From positions 1 to 47,526 of the forward strand of contig CALKPY010000104.1 of NCBI GenBank assembly GCA_937991435.1: a stretch of DNA of 47,526 nt. Direction: 5' to 3'. Positions 34,582 through 42,338 of the stretch are shown in pieces. The position numbers and the translations under genes were made by a program. The notes beneath the pieces are model-generated. The model was not told the DNA's origin and searched no databases. It was given only the letters and a program-made list of their open reading frames with translations. Source of the stretch: an uncultured Acidimicrobiales bacterium. GTDB taxonomy: Bacteria; Actinomycetota; Acidimicrobiia; Acidimicrobiales; UBA10347. Numbering within the stretch: position 1 is the stretch's first letter; each line of letters opens with the position of its first letter.

Positions 34582-35582
34582 CACCTGCGACTCAGATCCT
34601 CTGCAACAGCGACAGCATCAAGACCTGGACCGCCGTTCGTGAGCGGTTCGCTATCACGCTCAAGGCCCAGAGCGGCACCGACAAGCGCCGCCGATGACGC
34701 CGCTAGGGCTTCAACGTCGTAGCCGCCCTCGAGGAAGAAGATTCGACGACCCGCCGGGGCGACTTGCATGATCCGGGCTGTCAAGACCCCAAAGTCACCA
34801 GCAGACAGGCCCATGTCGGTGATCGGGTCGTCGCGGTGCGCATCGAAGCCTGCAGATATGAGCACCCAGGTCGCGCCAAACGACGCAACGGCCGGAGCAG
34901 CGATGCGATCCCACGCTGCGAGGTACACATCACCAGTTGCGCCCGCAGGCAGCGGCACGTTGATCGTCGAGCCGACACCTCGGCCGCTCCCACGCTCATC
35001 TACACGGCCTGTTCCTGGATAGCAGGGCCATTGGTGAAACGAAATGAACAGCACATTCGGATCCTTATAGAACACCTCCTGAGTGCCGTTGCCGTGATGA
35101 GCGTCGATGTCGACGATTGCCACGCGCTCGCCGGCGTCGACGAGTGATCGAGCTGCTACCGCGACATTGTTGAAGAGGCAAAATCCCATCGACTGGCGAG
35201 ACGTCGCGTGATGCCCCGGCGGCCTCACGACACAAAACGCGGCGTCGGCCTGCTCAGAGTTGAGTTCCGCAATTGATTGAAGACCCGCTCCGGCGGCAAG
35301 GCGAGCTGCATCGAACGACGAAGCACTAACCACCGTGTCACCATCAATTGCACCACCGTCAGCCTCGGCAAGGTCGTGAACGAGGTCAACCTGGTCGGCA
35401 GTGTGAACTCGCAGAAGTGCCTCGATCGGTGCTGGAGCTGCTTCGATCCGCTTGATCGCACCCATCAGGTCGGAACGGACGAGTCCAGCCTCGACAGCGG
35501 CAAGTCGAGCAGGACGTTCGGGATGGTTCGGGCCGGTGGAGTGCTCATGACAACGGGCACTGGCGACAAGCAGCAGACTCAC
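34581..35582 (-). CDS. histone deacetylase / acetoin-utilisation AcuC family amidohydrolase
   Basis: A 333-aa zinc deacylase of the arginase-deacetylase fold. Motifs in order: HPERPARLAAVEAGL, RPPGHHATSRQSMGFCLFNN, the metal ligands in VDIDAHHGNGTQEVF, SFHQWPCYPGTG, WVLISAGFDAHRDDP and FFLEGGYDVEAL. All expected His/Asp ligands are present, so it should be active; substrates may be acetylated proteins or small amines. The GTG start has a TACACT hexamer 7 nt upstream. It is the first gene of a two-gene operon with the CCA polymerase and divergent from the GNAT gene. Confidence 0.92.
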   Translation of the reverse strand: MSLLLVASARCHEHSTGPNHPERPARLAAVEAGLVRSDLMGAIKRIEAAPAPIEALLRVHTADQVDLVHDLAEADGGAIDGDTVVSASSFDAARLAAGAGLQSIAELNSEQADAAFCVVRPPGHHATSRQSMGFCLFNNVAVAARSLVDAGERVAIVDIDAHHGNGTQEVFYKDPNVLFISFHQWPCYPGTGRVDERGSGRGVGSTINVPLPAGATGDVYLAAWDRIAAPAVASFGATWVLISAGFDAHRDDPITDMGLSAGDFGVLTARIMQVAPAGRRIFFLEGGYDVEALAASSAALVGAALGLERDSEPLTNGGPGLDAVAVAEDLSRR

Positions 35583-35589
35583 ACCGCGG

Positions 35590-35595
35590 AGTGTA
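35590..35595 (-). promoter_or_regulatory. leaderless-type -10 for the deacetylase operon (TACACT)
   Basis: TACACT, 7 nt, then GTG at 35582 on the minus strand. It supports the GTG start. Confidence 0.5.
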
Positions 35596-35646
35596 GATGC
35601 CGGTCACCAATGCGTCGTCAGTCCGCGCGTCGGCCAAACTGTAGAG

Positions 35647-36375
35647 ATGATTGCGCGCGAGCTAATCGACCTTGGAGGGAATCGGGTGCAGCTCGCGCCG
35701 TGGCGCACCGGCTCATCGGTCGCGAATCTCGTGCCCTTCCCCAGCACCGATCGTTTCGACGAGTCCGCCGTGCGCCGAACTGTCGCTGCCGTCGAAGCCC
35801 GTGGCTATACCGGCGCACTCACCTCGGCACTGAGCTTTGCGCAAGCCGCCCCGTTTATTGCCCACGGATTCGTCGTGCACGAAGAGCTGTACCTTCTCGA
35901 ACGAGATCTTCGCGGACCCGCGGTCGTCTCGGACCGAAACCGAACCCGCCGCTCACGACGTGGCGACTGGGATTCGGTGCTCGCACTCGACTCGCTCGCC
36001 TTTCAGCCGTTCTGGCGCTTTGATCGACAAGCTCTGGTCGATTCGACCAAAGCAACACCTCGACATCGCTTTCATGTCACGCGACAAGAACCGGTGGCTG
36101 GCTACCACGTCACCGGGCTGGCGGGTCGTTCGGGATATCTGCAGCGCGTTGCCGTTCACCCCGATGCCCAACGTGAAGGATGGGGTCGGTCGCTCGTTGA
36201 AGACGCACTCCTATGGCTCCAGCGCAACAACGCCGCTACAGCATTCGTCAACACGCAGCTGACAAACGTTGCCGCCGTTCGTTTGTACGAAGCGAGTGGC
36301 TTCACGATTGCCAGCGAACGACTGCTCGTTCTACGCCACGATCTTGGCAACGCCGTCACTCTGCCACTCGTGTAA
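35647..36375 (+). CDS. GNAT-family N-acetyltransferase
   Basis: A protein of up to 242 aa with a poorly conserved N-terminal half and a C-terminal GNAT domain. Visible there: YLQRVAVHPDAQREGWGRSL (acetyl-CoA pyrophosphate loop Q/R-x-x-G-x-G/A), then ALLWLQRNNAATAFVNTQL and NVAAVRLYEASGF. The arrangement resembles RimI-type enzymes. The start could instead be GTG 35686, which has a strong GGAGG 8-9 nt upstream. I keep ATG 35647 because ELIDLGGNRVQLAPW reads as real protein. The substrate is unknown. It is divergent from the deacetylase gene, an interesting pairing of acetyl-adding and acetyl-removing genes. Confidence 0.78.
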   Translation: MIARELIDLGGNRVQLAPWRTGSSVANLVPFPSTDRFDESAVRRTVAAVEARGYTGALTSALSFAQAAPFIAHGFVVHEELYLLERDLRGPAVVSDRNRTRRSRRGDWDSVLALDSLAFQPFWRFDRQALVDSTKATPRHRFHVTRQEPVAGYHVTGLAGRSGYLQRVAVHPDAQREGWGRSLVEDALLWLQRNNAATAFVNTQLTNVAAVRLYEASGFTIASERLLVLRHDLGNAVTLPLV

Positions 36376-36393
36376 CGGGGTGGAGCTGACCCC

Positions 36394-36546
36394 CTAGGGC
36401 AGACTGATCACGGTCACCCGGCCCGTGGAGCCGTCGATCTCGATCGTGGCGCCATCAGGGATGCGCAAGGTTGCGTCGACGACCGAAACCGCACACGGAA
36501 CGCCAAGTTCGCGACAGTGACCCAAGTATCCATGCGACGAACCCAG
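36394..36546 (-). pseudogene. remnant of a PEP-utilising enzyme mobile domain
   Basis: Immediately after the stop of the upstream membrane protein gene, and in the same frame, 50 codons read GSSHGYLGHCRELGVPCAV and end with IPDGATIEIDGSTGRVTV before TAG. This is the second half of the swivelling phosphohistidine (PEP-utilisers mobile) domain, with the Ser-His motif that carries the phosphoryl group. The first half and any catalytic partner are missing, and there is no ATG or ribosome site. It is probably a decayed 3' end left after a deletion. A short TTG-initiated peptide cannot be excluded. Confidence 0.6.
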
Positions 36547-36996
36547 TCACAGACGGCGACCCGCTGTCAGCTGAGCAACGCCGAAAGCAGCCATCGCACA
36601 GGCGGCGACGACGAGAACAATGCGGCCAGGTGCTTCGAGCCAATTCGTCAACGCAAGCGCCATCGCCACGACCGCGAAAATGAAGTTCACTCGTGCGACG
36701 AAGAGAACTTCGCGCCGTCGGGCTATCCGACGATTGGCAAACAGTGTCACAACGAAGGACCAAAAGAGCACAACAACACCAGCGAGCGTCGCCAGCCATC
36801 CGGCAACACCGAGCCAGTTAGCCATGAACGCACCAGCAAGGGTGAACCCGAGGCCTGTGACATTACACACGAGCGCATCGAGTCCGAGCGCCAGATTTGC
36901 AAAACGGGTTGACTCGGCAACAGTTGCGGTTGCACTCGCGGCGGAACGCTCGATGGCTTCGGGGCTCAACGCGCCTTTGGGTATTTCTTCGCTCAC
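36547..36996 (-). CDS. four-helix membrane protein of unknown function
   Basis: A 149-aa protein. The N-terminus SEEIPKGALSPEAIERSAAS is soluble. Four hydrophobic helices follow (about 38-58, 62-82, 97-117, 120-140): ALVCNVTGLGFTLAGAFM, LATLAGVVVLFWSFVVTLF, FIFAVVAMALALTNW and VLVVAACAMAAFGVAQL, with a basic loop NRRIARRREV. The frame extends 32 codons upstream, but GTG 36996 has TAGAGT exactly 7 nt upstream and gives a sensible N-terminus. No family recognised. The mobile-domain remnant follows its stop codon in frame. Confidence 0.65.
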   Translation of the reverse strand: MSEEIPKGALSPEAIERSAASATATVAESTRFANLALGLDALVCNVTGLGFTLAGAFMANWLGVAGWLATLAGVVVLFWSFVVTLFANRRIARRREVLFVARVNFIFAVVAMALALTNWLEAPGRIVLVVAACAMAAFGVAQLTAGRRL

Positions 36997-37003
36997 GCTG
37001 TGA

Positions 37004-37009
37004 ACTCTA
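37004..37009 (-). promoter_or_regulatory. leaderless-type -10 for the four-helix membrane protein (TAGAGT)
   Basis: TAGAGT, 7 nt, then GTG at 36996 on the minus strand. Confidence 0.5.
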
Positions 37010-37101
37010 CGATCTCGGTGGTGGCTCAGACTCCAGAACCCAAGTTCGTGGACAACTACGGCGATGTCTCGTCGTTTCACCTCGACAAACAAGGTTGATC
37101 T

Positions 37102-37830
37102 TCATGTCGATACCTCACCGCCGAGGTAGCTGGCCTCGAGCAGGTCGGGTCGTTGTTTCAGCTCGGGCGCTGAGCCTTGCAGCACAATTTCGCCGTGGCT
37201 CATCACATAGGCCCGGTCACAGACGTTGAGGGCAAGGTGGACGTGTTGTTCGACAATGAGCACCCCGGCGCCGGTCTCATCGGCGATTTCGCGCACGAGC
37301 GGTAGTAGCCGCTCAACGATGATTGGTGCCAGTCCGAGACTCATCTCGTCGACGAGTAACAGTTTGGGTTCTGACACCAACGCGCGCGCCATCGCAAGCA
37401 TCTGCTGCTCCCCACCCGACAGCAGGCCGGACCGACGAGACATGAGCGGCTTGAGCGCAGGAAGCAGATCGAGCGCTCGTTCAAAACCTGCAGCCTGCTT
37501 TGATCGACTTCCTCGCAAACCAAGGCGCAGATTCTCCTGCACGGTCAGGCCAAAGAACAACGACCGGTCTTCGGGAACGTGGGCCAAACCACGTCGTGCC
37601 GCCTTATGAGGCGCCCCGAAGGTCGCTGGGCCACCAAGGACCGTGACCGATCCTTCGAGCACCTTGAGCAGACCTGACACTGTCAGCAGGGTCGTTGTCT
37701 TGCCAGCGCCGTTTGGTCCGAGCAGAGCGACAACTTCACCTTCGTCAATTCGCATGTTGATGCCGCGGACGACAGGTACGCCGGAGTATCCCGACGACAG
37801 GTTTTCGATTGCAAGCAGCGATTCACTCAC
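37102..37830 (-). CDS. livF: ABC transporter ATP-binding protein, LivF type
   Basis: A 242-aa ATPase of the branched-chain amino acid/urea (HAAT) uptake family. Walker A LLGPNGAGKTTTLLT, Q-loop EDRSLFFGLTVQENLR, signature LLSGGEQQMLAMARALV, Walker B KLLLVDEMSLGLAP and H-loop IVEQHVHLAL are all intact. The GTG start overlaps the livG stop by 4 nt. With livG it forms the ATPase pair. No permease (livH/livM) or binding protein gene is adjacent, which is unusual. Confidence 0.92.
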   Translation of the reverse strand: MSESLLAIENLSSGYSGVPVVRGINMRIDEGEVVALLGPNGAGKTTTLLTVSGLLKVLEGSVTVLGGPATFGAPHKAARRGLAHVPEDRSLFFGLTVQENLRLGLRGSRSKQAAGFERALDLLPALKPLMSRRSGLLSGGEQQMLAMARALVSEPKLLLVDEMSLGLAPIIVERLLPLVREIADETGAGVLIVEQHVHLALNVCDRAYVMSHGEIVLQGSAPELKQRPDLLEASYLGGEVST

Positions 37831-38660
37831 CCGGGGGCTCCTGACTCTGTTGGCGCTGACCCAGTTGCGGTAATTGCCTCGCCAACTGCAGCCTGCACTT
37901 CGCCTGCTTCGGCACCCAGATAGGCGGCCTTAACCATTGGATCAAGTCGGATTTCGGCGGGCGTTCCCTGAGCAATGATCTTGCCGAAGTCCAGCACGTA
38001 GATGTAGTCGCAAACGCTCAGCACCAAGCCCATGTCGTGATCGATCAGAAACACCGACATGTCGTGGTCTAAGAACTCGCGCAGATGACGGCCGAGATTC
38101 TGGCTCTCCGCGGTGTCAAGACCAGCCGCCGGCTCGTCGAGCAGGATGAGGTCAGGCTTGCCCGCAAGCGCCCGGGCGACACCGACCAGTTTGCGTCGGC
38201 CATGCGACAGGTCTGTCGGCATGGAGTCAGCATCTTCGGTCAACCCCATAATGTCGAGGGCCCAGTCGACCCTCGCTTCGGTTGCTGGGTCTTTAGGGGT
38301 CATATGGAACATGTCGAGAATGAACGTGTACCACTTGGTCGGGTAGCCAGCGACGAGCAAGTTGTCGCGCACGCTGAGGTCTTCGAACAGCTCCAGCGAT
38401 TGAAAGGTGCGGACTAGACCCCGCTGCGCCCGTTCATGAGGCTTGAGATCGCCGATGTTCTCGCCCTTGAATGCCGCGCTTCCGGCCGACATGGGCACAT
38501 AGCCGGTAATCGCATCGATGAAGGTCGTCTTGCCGGCACCGTTCGGGCCGATCAGGCCGACAAAGGAGCCCGTGGGTACGGCCAAGTCGACGCCATCGTT
38601 TGCGTTGAGGCCACCAAAGGTGACGGTTAGACCACTTGCTTCGAGGATGTTGTCGGTCAC
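37827..38660 (-). CDS. livG: ABC transporter ATP-binding protein, LivG type
   Basis: A 277-aa ATPase. Walker A LIGPNGAGKTTFIDAITG, the long LivG-specific insert after the Q-loop (RTFQSLELFEDLSVRDNLLV), the signature variant LSHGRRKLVGVARALA, Walker B LILLDEPAAGLD and the H-loop FLIDHDMGLVLSV are visible. The C-terminus is extended by about 25 residues rich in Ala, Thr and Gly (TATGSAPTESGAPG). The GTG start has AGGAG 7 nt upstream. It is the first gene of the livG-livF unit; the transported substrate is not deducible. Confidence 0.92.
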   Translation of the reverse strand: MTDNILEASGLTVTFGGLNANDGVDLAVPTGSFVGLIGPNGAGKTTFIDAITGYVPMSAGSAAFKGENIGDLKPHERAQRGLVRTFQSLELFEDLSVRDNLLVAGYPTKWYTFILDMFHMTPKDPATEARVDWALDIMGLTEDADSMPTDLSHGRRKLVGVARALAGKPDLILLDEPAAGLDTAESQNLGRHLREFLDHDMSVFLIDHDMGLVLSVCDYIYVLDFGKIIAQGTPAEIRLDPMVKAAYLGAEAGEVQAAVGEAITATGSAPTESGAPG

Positions 38661-38759
38661 GCTGATGCTCCTGTTGTGAGTCGTCCTGGCTGATCGTCAT
38701 TGGGCCGTCGGGCGGTGCAATCTATGGGTCTCGTCGAAGCTCCTTGGTCTCGCTCGACA

Positions 38760-41123
38760 CTACGAGCCCTCGTCGCCGCTGGTGAATTCGCTGAGGGCGA
38801 CAAGCGAGGCGTTGACGACGTCGCCCGCAGATATGCCGACGGCTGCGTGTAGGTCGGCGACGGTGCCCGATTCACCAAAACGATCCACGCCGAGGGTGAG
38901 CTGACGACAACCCAGCGCTGATCCGATCCACGCCAAACTGTGGCTCGCGGCGTCGTGCACGCTGACCACCGGGCGACGGCGTTCGTCAGCCGGCACCAAC
39001 CGATGGAGCTGACTAGGCTGTCGAACGGCAACCGATCCCCCGGCAATCGACGAATAACTTGCTCGCCAGCTGCGATACACGCGATCCGGGCTGGTGAGAT
39101 GCACAACCGCCGCTTGTACCCCTTCGGCATCGAGTTCTTCGGCAGCGGCCAACGCTTCGGGCGCCATGGCTCCCGTCGTCACGATGGTGACCCCGGGTCT
39201 TCCGTCTTCGCCAGCGTCTCTGAGCCGGTACCCGCCGGCGAGCACGTGCCGTCGCAGCGTCGCTTCTCCCAGTCGTTCAAGTGCTGTAGCGAACGGCGCT
39301 TGATCTATGGGTCGGGTGGAGAGTCGCAGATAGGTACTCTCGCCATCTGGTGCAGAAATCTGCTCAAGCGCATCGCACAGCAACCAGTCGACCTCGGTCG
39401 CATAGGCCGGTTCGACATAGTGAAGGCCCGGTAACTCGGCGCCTACCGATGCGGTGATCGTTGACTGGTGTGCTCCGCCCTCGGGAGCGAGGGTCACGCC
39501 TGAGGGAGTACCTGCGACGATGAACCTTGCGTCGTTGTACAAGCCGTAAATAAAGGCATCAAGACCACGCAGCACGAATGGGTCATAGACCGTGCCGATC
39601 GGAAAGAGTTGTTCGCCGTGATGGTCGTGGCTTAATCCCAACTGGCCGAGCAGCATGAACATGTTCATCTCGCTGATGCCGAGCTCAATGTGTTGACCGT
39701 CAGGCCCCGGCGCCCACTTGAGCAGTCGCTCGGCGCCACCATGGTCTTCTTGCTCGACATGCGAGTAGACACCACGTTTGTTGATCCAGCCGCCGAGGTT
39801 TGTCGAGATTGACACGTCAGGAGCGGTGGTCACGATGCGATCGCCAATGCCGTCGAGATCTGCCAGGCTGGCCAGCACGCGACCAAATGCTTCCTGCGAC
39901 GAAAACGAACCGCGTGTGACCGCGGGCCGAGCCGCTTGCGGAAGCGCAGGTCGCGGCCGTGGCACAGGGCGCGCGTTGTTGATGGCACCTCCGACCGAGT
40001 TGCACATGCGGCCAGCTGCCGTGTCGGGCGCAAAGCGGTCCCACTCAGTCGATTCGTCGAGTCCGAGCCGGCTGCGAAACGCCTCGATTTCGGTCGGTGA
40101 GATCAGCTTGGCATGATTCATTGGATCACCTGCGATCGGCAGGTTCCAGCCCTTGATCGTGTAGGCAAAGACGACCGAGGGGCGGTTGGTCTCATCTTCA
40201 CAGGTTGCATAGGTGTCAAGCAAGAGTCCAAGATCATGGCCGCCAAGGTCAGTCACGACTGCCGCCAGTTCGGTGTCGTCATACGCATCGGCGATGCGCC
40301 GCACGACGGGATCCGCCCCAACGAGAAACTTGTCGCGCAATGCCACACCGTGCAGGCCGAATAACGACTGGTAGGCCTCGTTCGACAACGAATCAATGTG
40401 ACCACGAAGCGCTTCGCCGTCTGGTTGGGCAAAGGCGCTTGAGAGCTTGGTGCCGTATTTTGCTTCGGCCACGTGCCAGCCGGCATCGGCGAAGAACCGC
40501 TTGAGACGGTCGGCTGCGATCTCAGGAATCACGCGGTCGAGGCTCTGTCGGTTGAGGTCAACCACCATCGTAAAGTTGCCGAGACCTTCGGTGGCAGGGT
40601 CGGCAATGGCTTCCCACACATTGCCTTCGTCGAGTTCCGCGTCGCCTACGAGCGCAAAGAACCGAGCGTTGGGGCGCTCGCTGAAGTGGCTGTCGATATA
40701 GCGGCGAGTGAGCGCTGAGAACAACGGCGCCACCGCGCCGAGGCCAACCGAACCAGTCGAGAAGTCAGAGACATCGGGATCTTTGGTCCGCGATGGGTAG
40801 GCCTGGAGTCCGCCGCGCTGGCGCAAGGTGGTCAACCATGACTGGTCCAACTCACCGGTGAGATATTTGATGGCGTGGTACACGGGCGACGCGTGGGGTT
40901 TCACGGCCACCTTGTCTTCACCATGCAGATGACCAAACCACAACGCGGTCATGATTGACACGATCGACGCAGACGAGGCTTGGTGCCCTCCGACCTTGAC
41001 CTCGGTGTCACTACGCCTGTTTGCGGCGTCAACGATGCGGGTCGCCAGCCACAGCACTCTCTGCTCCACCTGGCGCAGCGTTTCTAGGTCGACAGTGGTT
41101 GACGGCAAAGGAGCAGAGGTCAT
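38760..41123 (-). CDS. thiamine-diphosphate E1/transketolase-like enzyme
   Basis: A 787-aa enzyme with transketolase architecture (PP module, then Pyr module, then C-terminal domain). The PP module shows KVGGHQASSASIVSIMTALW, KPHASPVYHAIKYL, GGLQAYPSRTKDPDVSDFS, and the ThDP/Mg motif GDAELDEGN, as in AceE-type E1 enzymes. The Pyr part carries HIELGISEMNMFMLLGQLGL with the catalytic Glu and then TPSGVTLAPEGGAHQSTITA. It is shorter than homodimeric pyruvate dehydrogenase E1 (about 890-920 aa). The ATG at 41123 has GGAG 4 nt upstream. No E2 or E3 gene is nearby. Best called transketolase/E1-like; the substrate is uncertain. Confidence 0.85.
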   Translation of the reverse strand: MTSAPLPSTTVDLETLRQVEQRVLWLATRIVDAANRRSDTEVKVGGHQASSASIVSIMTALWFGHLHGEDKVAVKPHASPVYHAIKYLTGELDQSWLTTLRQRGGLQAYPSRTKDPDVSDFSTGSVGLGAVAPLFSALTRRYIDSHFSERPNARFFALVGDAELDEGNVWEAIADPATEGLGNFTMVVDLNRQSLDRVIPEIAADRLKRFFADAGWHVAEAKYGTKLSSAFAQPDGEALRGHIDSLSNEAYQSLFGLHGVALRDKFLVGADPVVRRIADAYDDTELAAVVTDLGGHDLGLLLDTYATCEDETNRPSVVFAYTIKGWNLPIAGDPMNHAKLISPTEIEAFRSRLGLDESTEWDRFAPDTAAGRMCNSVGGAINNARPVPRPRPALPQAARPAVTRGSFSSQEAFGRVLASLADLDGIGDRIVTTAPDVSISTNLGGWINKRGVYSHVEQEDHGGAERLLKWAPGPDGQHIELGISEMNMFMLLGQLGLSHDHHGEQLFPIGTVYDPFVLRGLDAFIYGLYNDARFIVAGTPSGVTLAPEGGAHQSTITASVGAELPGLHYVEPAYATEVDWLLCDALEQISAPDGESTYLRLSTRPIDQAPFATALERLGEATLRRHVLAGGYRLRDAGEDGRPGVTIVTTGAMAPEALAAAEELDAEGVQAAVVHLTSPDRVYRSWRASYSSIAGGSVAVRQPSQLHRLVPADERRRPVVSVHDAASHSLAWIGSALGCRQLTLGVDRFGESGTVADLHAAVGISAGDVVNASLVALSEFTSGDEGS

Positions 41124-41183
41124 TGCGCTCCATCTTTGTGCGACGAACAACAGAAGGCAACGGCAACCAGTTCTGTGGCGGTC

Positions 41184-41189
41184 TACCGT
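41184..41189 (+). promoter_or_regulatory. leaderless-type -10 for the endonuclease/phosphatase gene (TACCGT)
   Basis: TACCGT, 6 nt, then ATG at 41196. Confidence 0.55.
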
Positions 41190-41195
41190 TGACAA

Positions 41196-42098
41196 ATGTT
41201 GCGAATTCTCACCCTCAACGTTGGTTCGCTATTCGAAGCTAACTGGAGCAATCGACGCCACGAGATCGTCGCCTGGATCGATCGGCTCGCTCCTGATGTG
41301 ATCTGCTTGCAAGAGATCCACGAGTCTCCAACGACATCCAACACGGGAGCGTGGATCGCCGAAAATGCCAGTGCCGAGTGGCACCACGTGTTCGGCGGCC
41401 ATGAACTCGACGAACGCGTTGCGGGCACACCGGGGGTCGTGTTCGGCTCATCGGTGCTGTCGCTGTGGCCTATTGATAGCCACGAAGCGCATCGGCTTCC
41501 GGTCTACGAACCGGCTCTCGACGTCGATCCGAGCCCGTCATTTGTGCCGTGGGAACTTCTACATGCCAACACTGCTGGGCTCGATGTGTTCACGACGCAT
41601 TTGGCCGCAGCCCCCAGCCATGGTCTACATCGGTGCGCCCAGGTACAGGCAATCGATTCGATCGTGCGCGCAGTGCGTGGCGATCGCGACCAACTGACGT
41701 TCGGGTCGCCCCGCGATTTCATGCCCGCAGTGTTGTGCGGAGACATGAACGCCGAACCTGACAGCGACGAGATGCGCTTTTTGCGGGGCGTCACCGATCT
41801 TGGTGGCGCAACCACCTTTTGGCAAGACGCGTGGCAGGTCGCCGGAAGCGGCGGACACGGCTTAACCCAAGACTGGCGAACCCATGCGTTGGCGGCCAAG
41901 CTCAACGTGCACCGCAAACGCATTGACTACATCTACGTCGGCGACCCGTTCATTCGAACCGACGACGCCGGCCGCGTGCTGCATTGCCAGGTCGTGTGCG
42001 ATCAGCCACTCACCGGCCTTCAGGCCAGCGATCATTGCGGCGTCGTCGCCGAGATTGTGTGGCCGCATCGCCCAGTCGACGCGCCTCCGACGCGCTGA
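41196..42098 (+). CDS. endonuclease/exonuclease/phosphatase family hydrolase
   Basis: A 300-aa protein of the EEP (DNase I-like) fold. ILTLNVGSL supplies the metal-binding Asn, DVICLQEIHE the catalytic Glu39, FTTHLAAAPSH a His/Asn-type strand, AVLCGDMNAEPDSDEM the Asp/Asn pair, and GLQASDHCGVVAEI the C-terminal Asp-His. RIDYIYVGDPFI is also typical. There is no signal peptide, so it acts in the cytoplasm. Substrate may be a nucleic acid, a phospholipid or a small phosphoester. It is divergent from the E1-like gene and transcribed alone. Confidence 0.9.
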   Translation: MLRILTLNVGSLFEANWSNRRHEIVAWIDRLAPDVICLQEIHESPTTSNTGAWIAENASAEWHHVFGGHELDERVAGTPGVVFGSSVLSLWPIDSHEAHRLPVYEPALDVDPSPSFVPWELLHANTAGLDVFTTHLAAAPSHGLHRCAQVQAIDSIVRAVRGDRDQLTFGSPRDFMPAVLCGDMNAEPDSDEMRFLRGVTDLGGATTFWQDAWQVAGSGGHGLTQDWRTHALAAKLNVHRKRIDYIYVGDPFIRTDDAGRVLHCQVVCDQPLTGLQASDHCGVVAEIVWPHRPVDAPPTR

Positions 42099-42239
42099 GC
42101 GATATGTAGCAGTCGTTCGCTGGCGACAACGCGCTCGATGACTCAAGCCAGTTGTTCAGATCAGGTTGCAGACACCGCCAAGGAGCCAGCTGGATCCAAG
42201 TGCATTTTCAGCCCCTAAATTGGGTATAGGCCTCTTGGT

Positions 42240-42280
42240 CTAGTTAGCGATATTCGATCGTGTTGCACTTAACTAGCGAT
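42240..42280. promoter_or_regulatory. inverted/direct repeat upstream of the LAYTG protein gene
   Basis: CTAGTTA (42240-42246) and TAACTAG (42270-42276) form an inverted repeat, and TAGCGAT occurs twice (42245-42251, 42274-42280) 29 bp apart. The motifs overlap in an AT-richer stretch 60-100 nt before the gene. It looks like an operator region. I could not place a convincing housekeeping promoter; the rest of the 42099-42338 gap shows no gene. Confidence 0.45.
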
Positions 42281-42338
42281 CGCTGTTGCCGTTGTAGGGA
42301 AGGTCACCCACCCCTCCCTCATTTAGGACAACACAATC

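Noticed and set aside
36547-36549. A second selenocysteine codon linking the membrane protein to the mobile domain
   Set aside because: No hairpin with a GGTC-type loop lies 15-20 nt downstream, and the membrane protein has no redox motif there.
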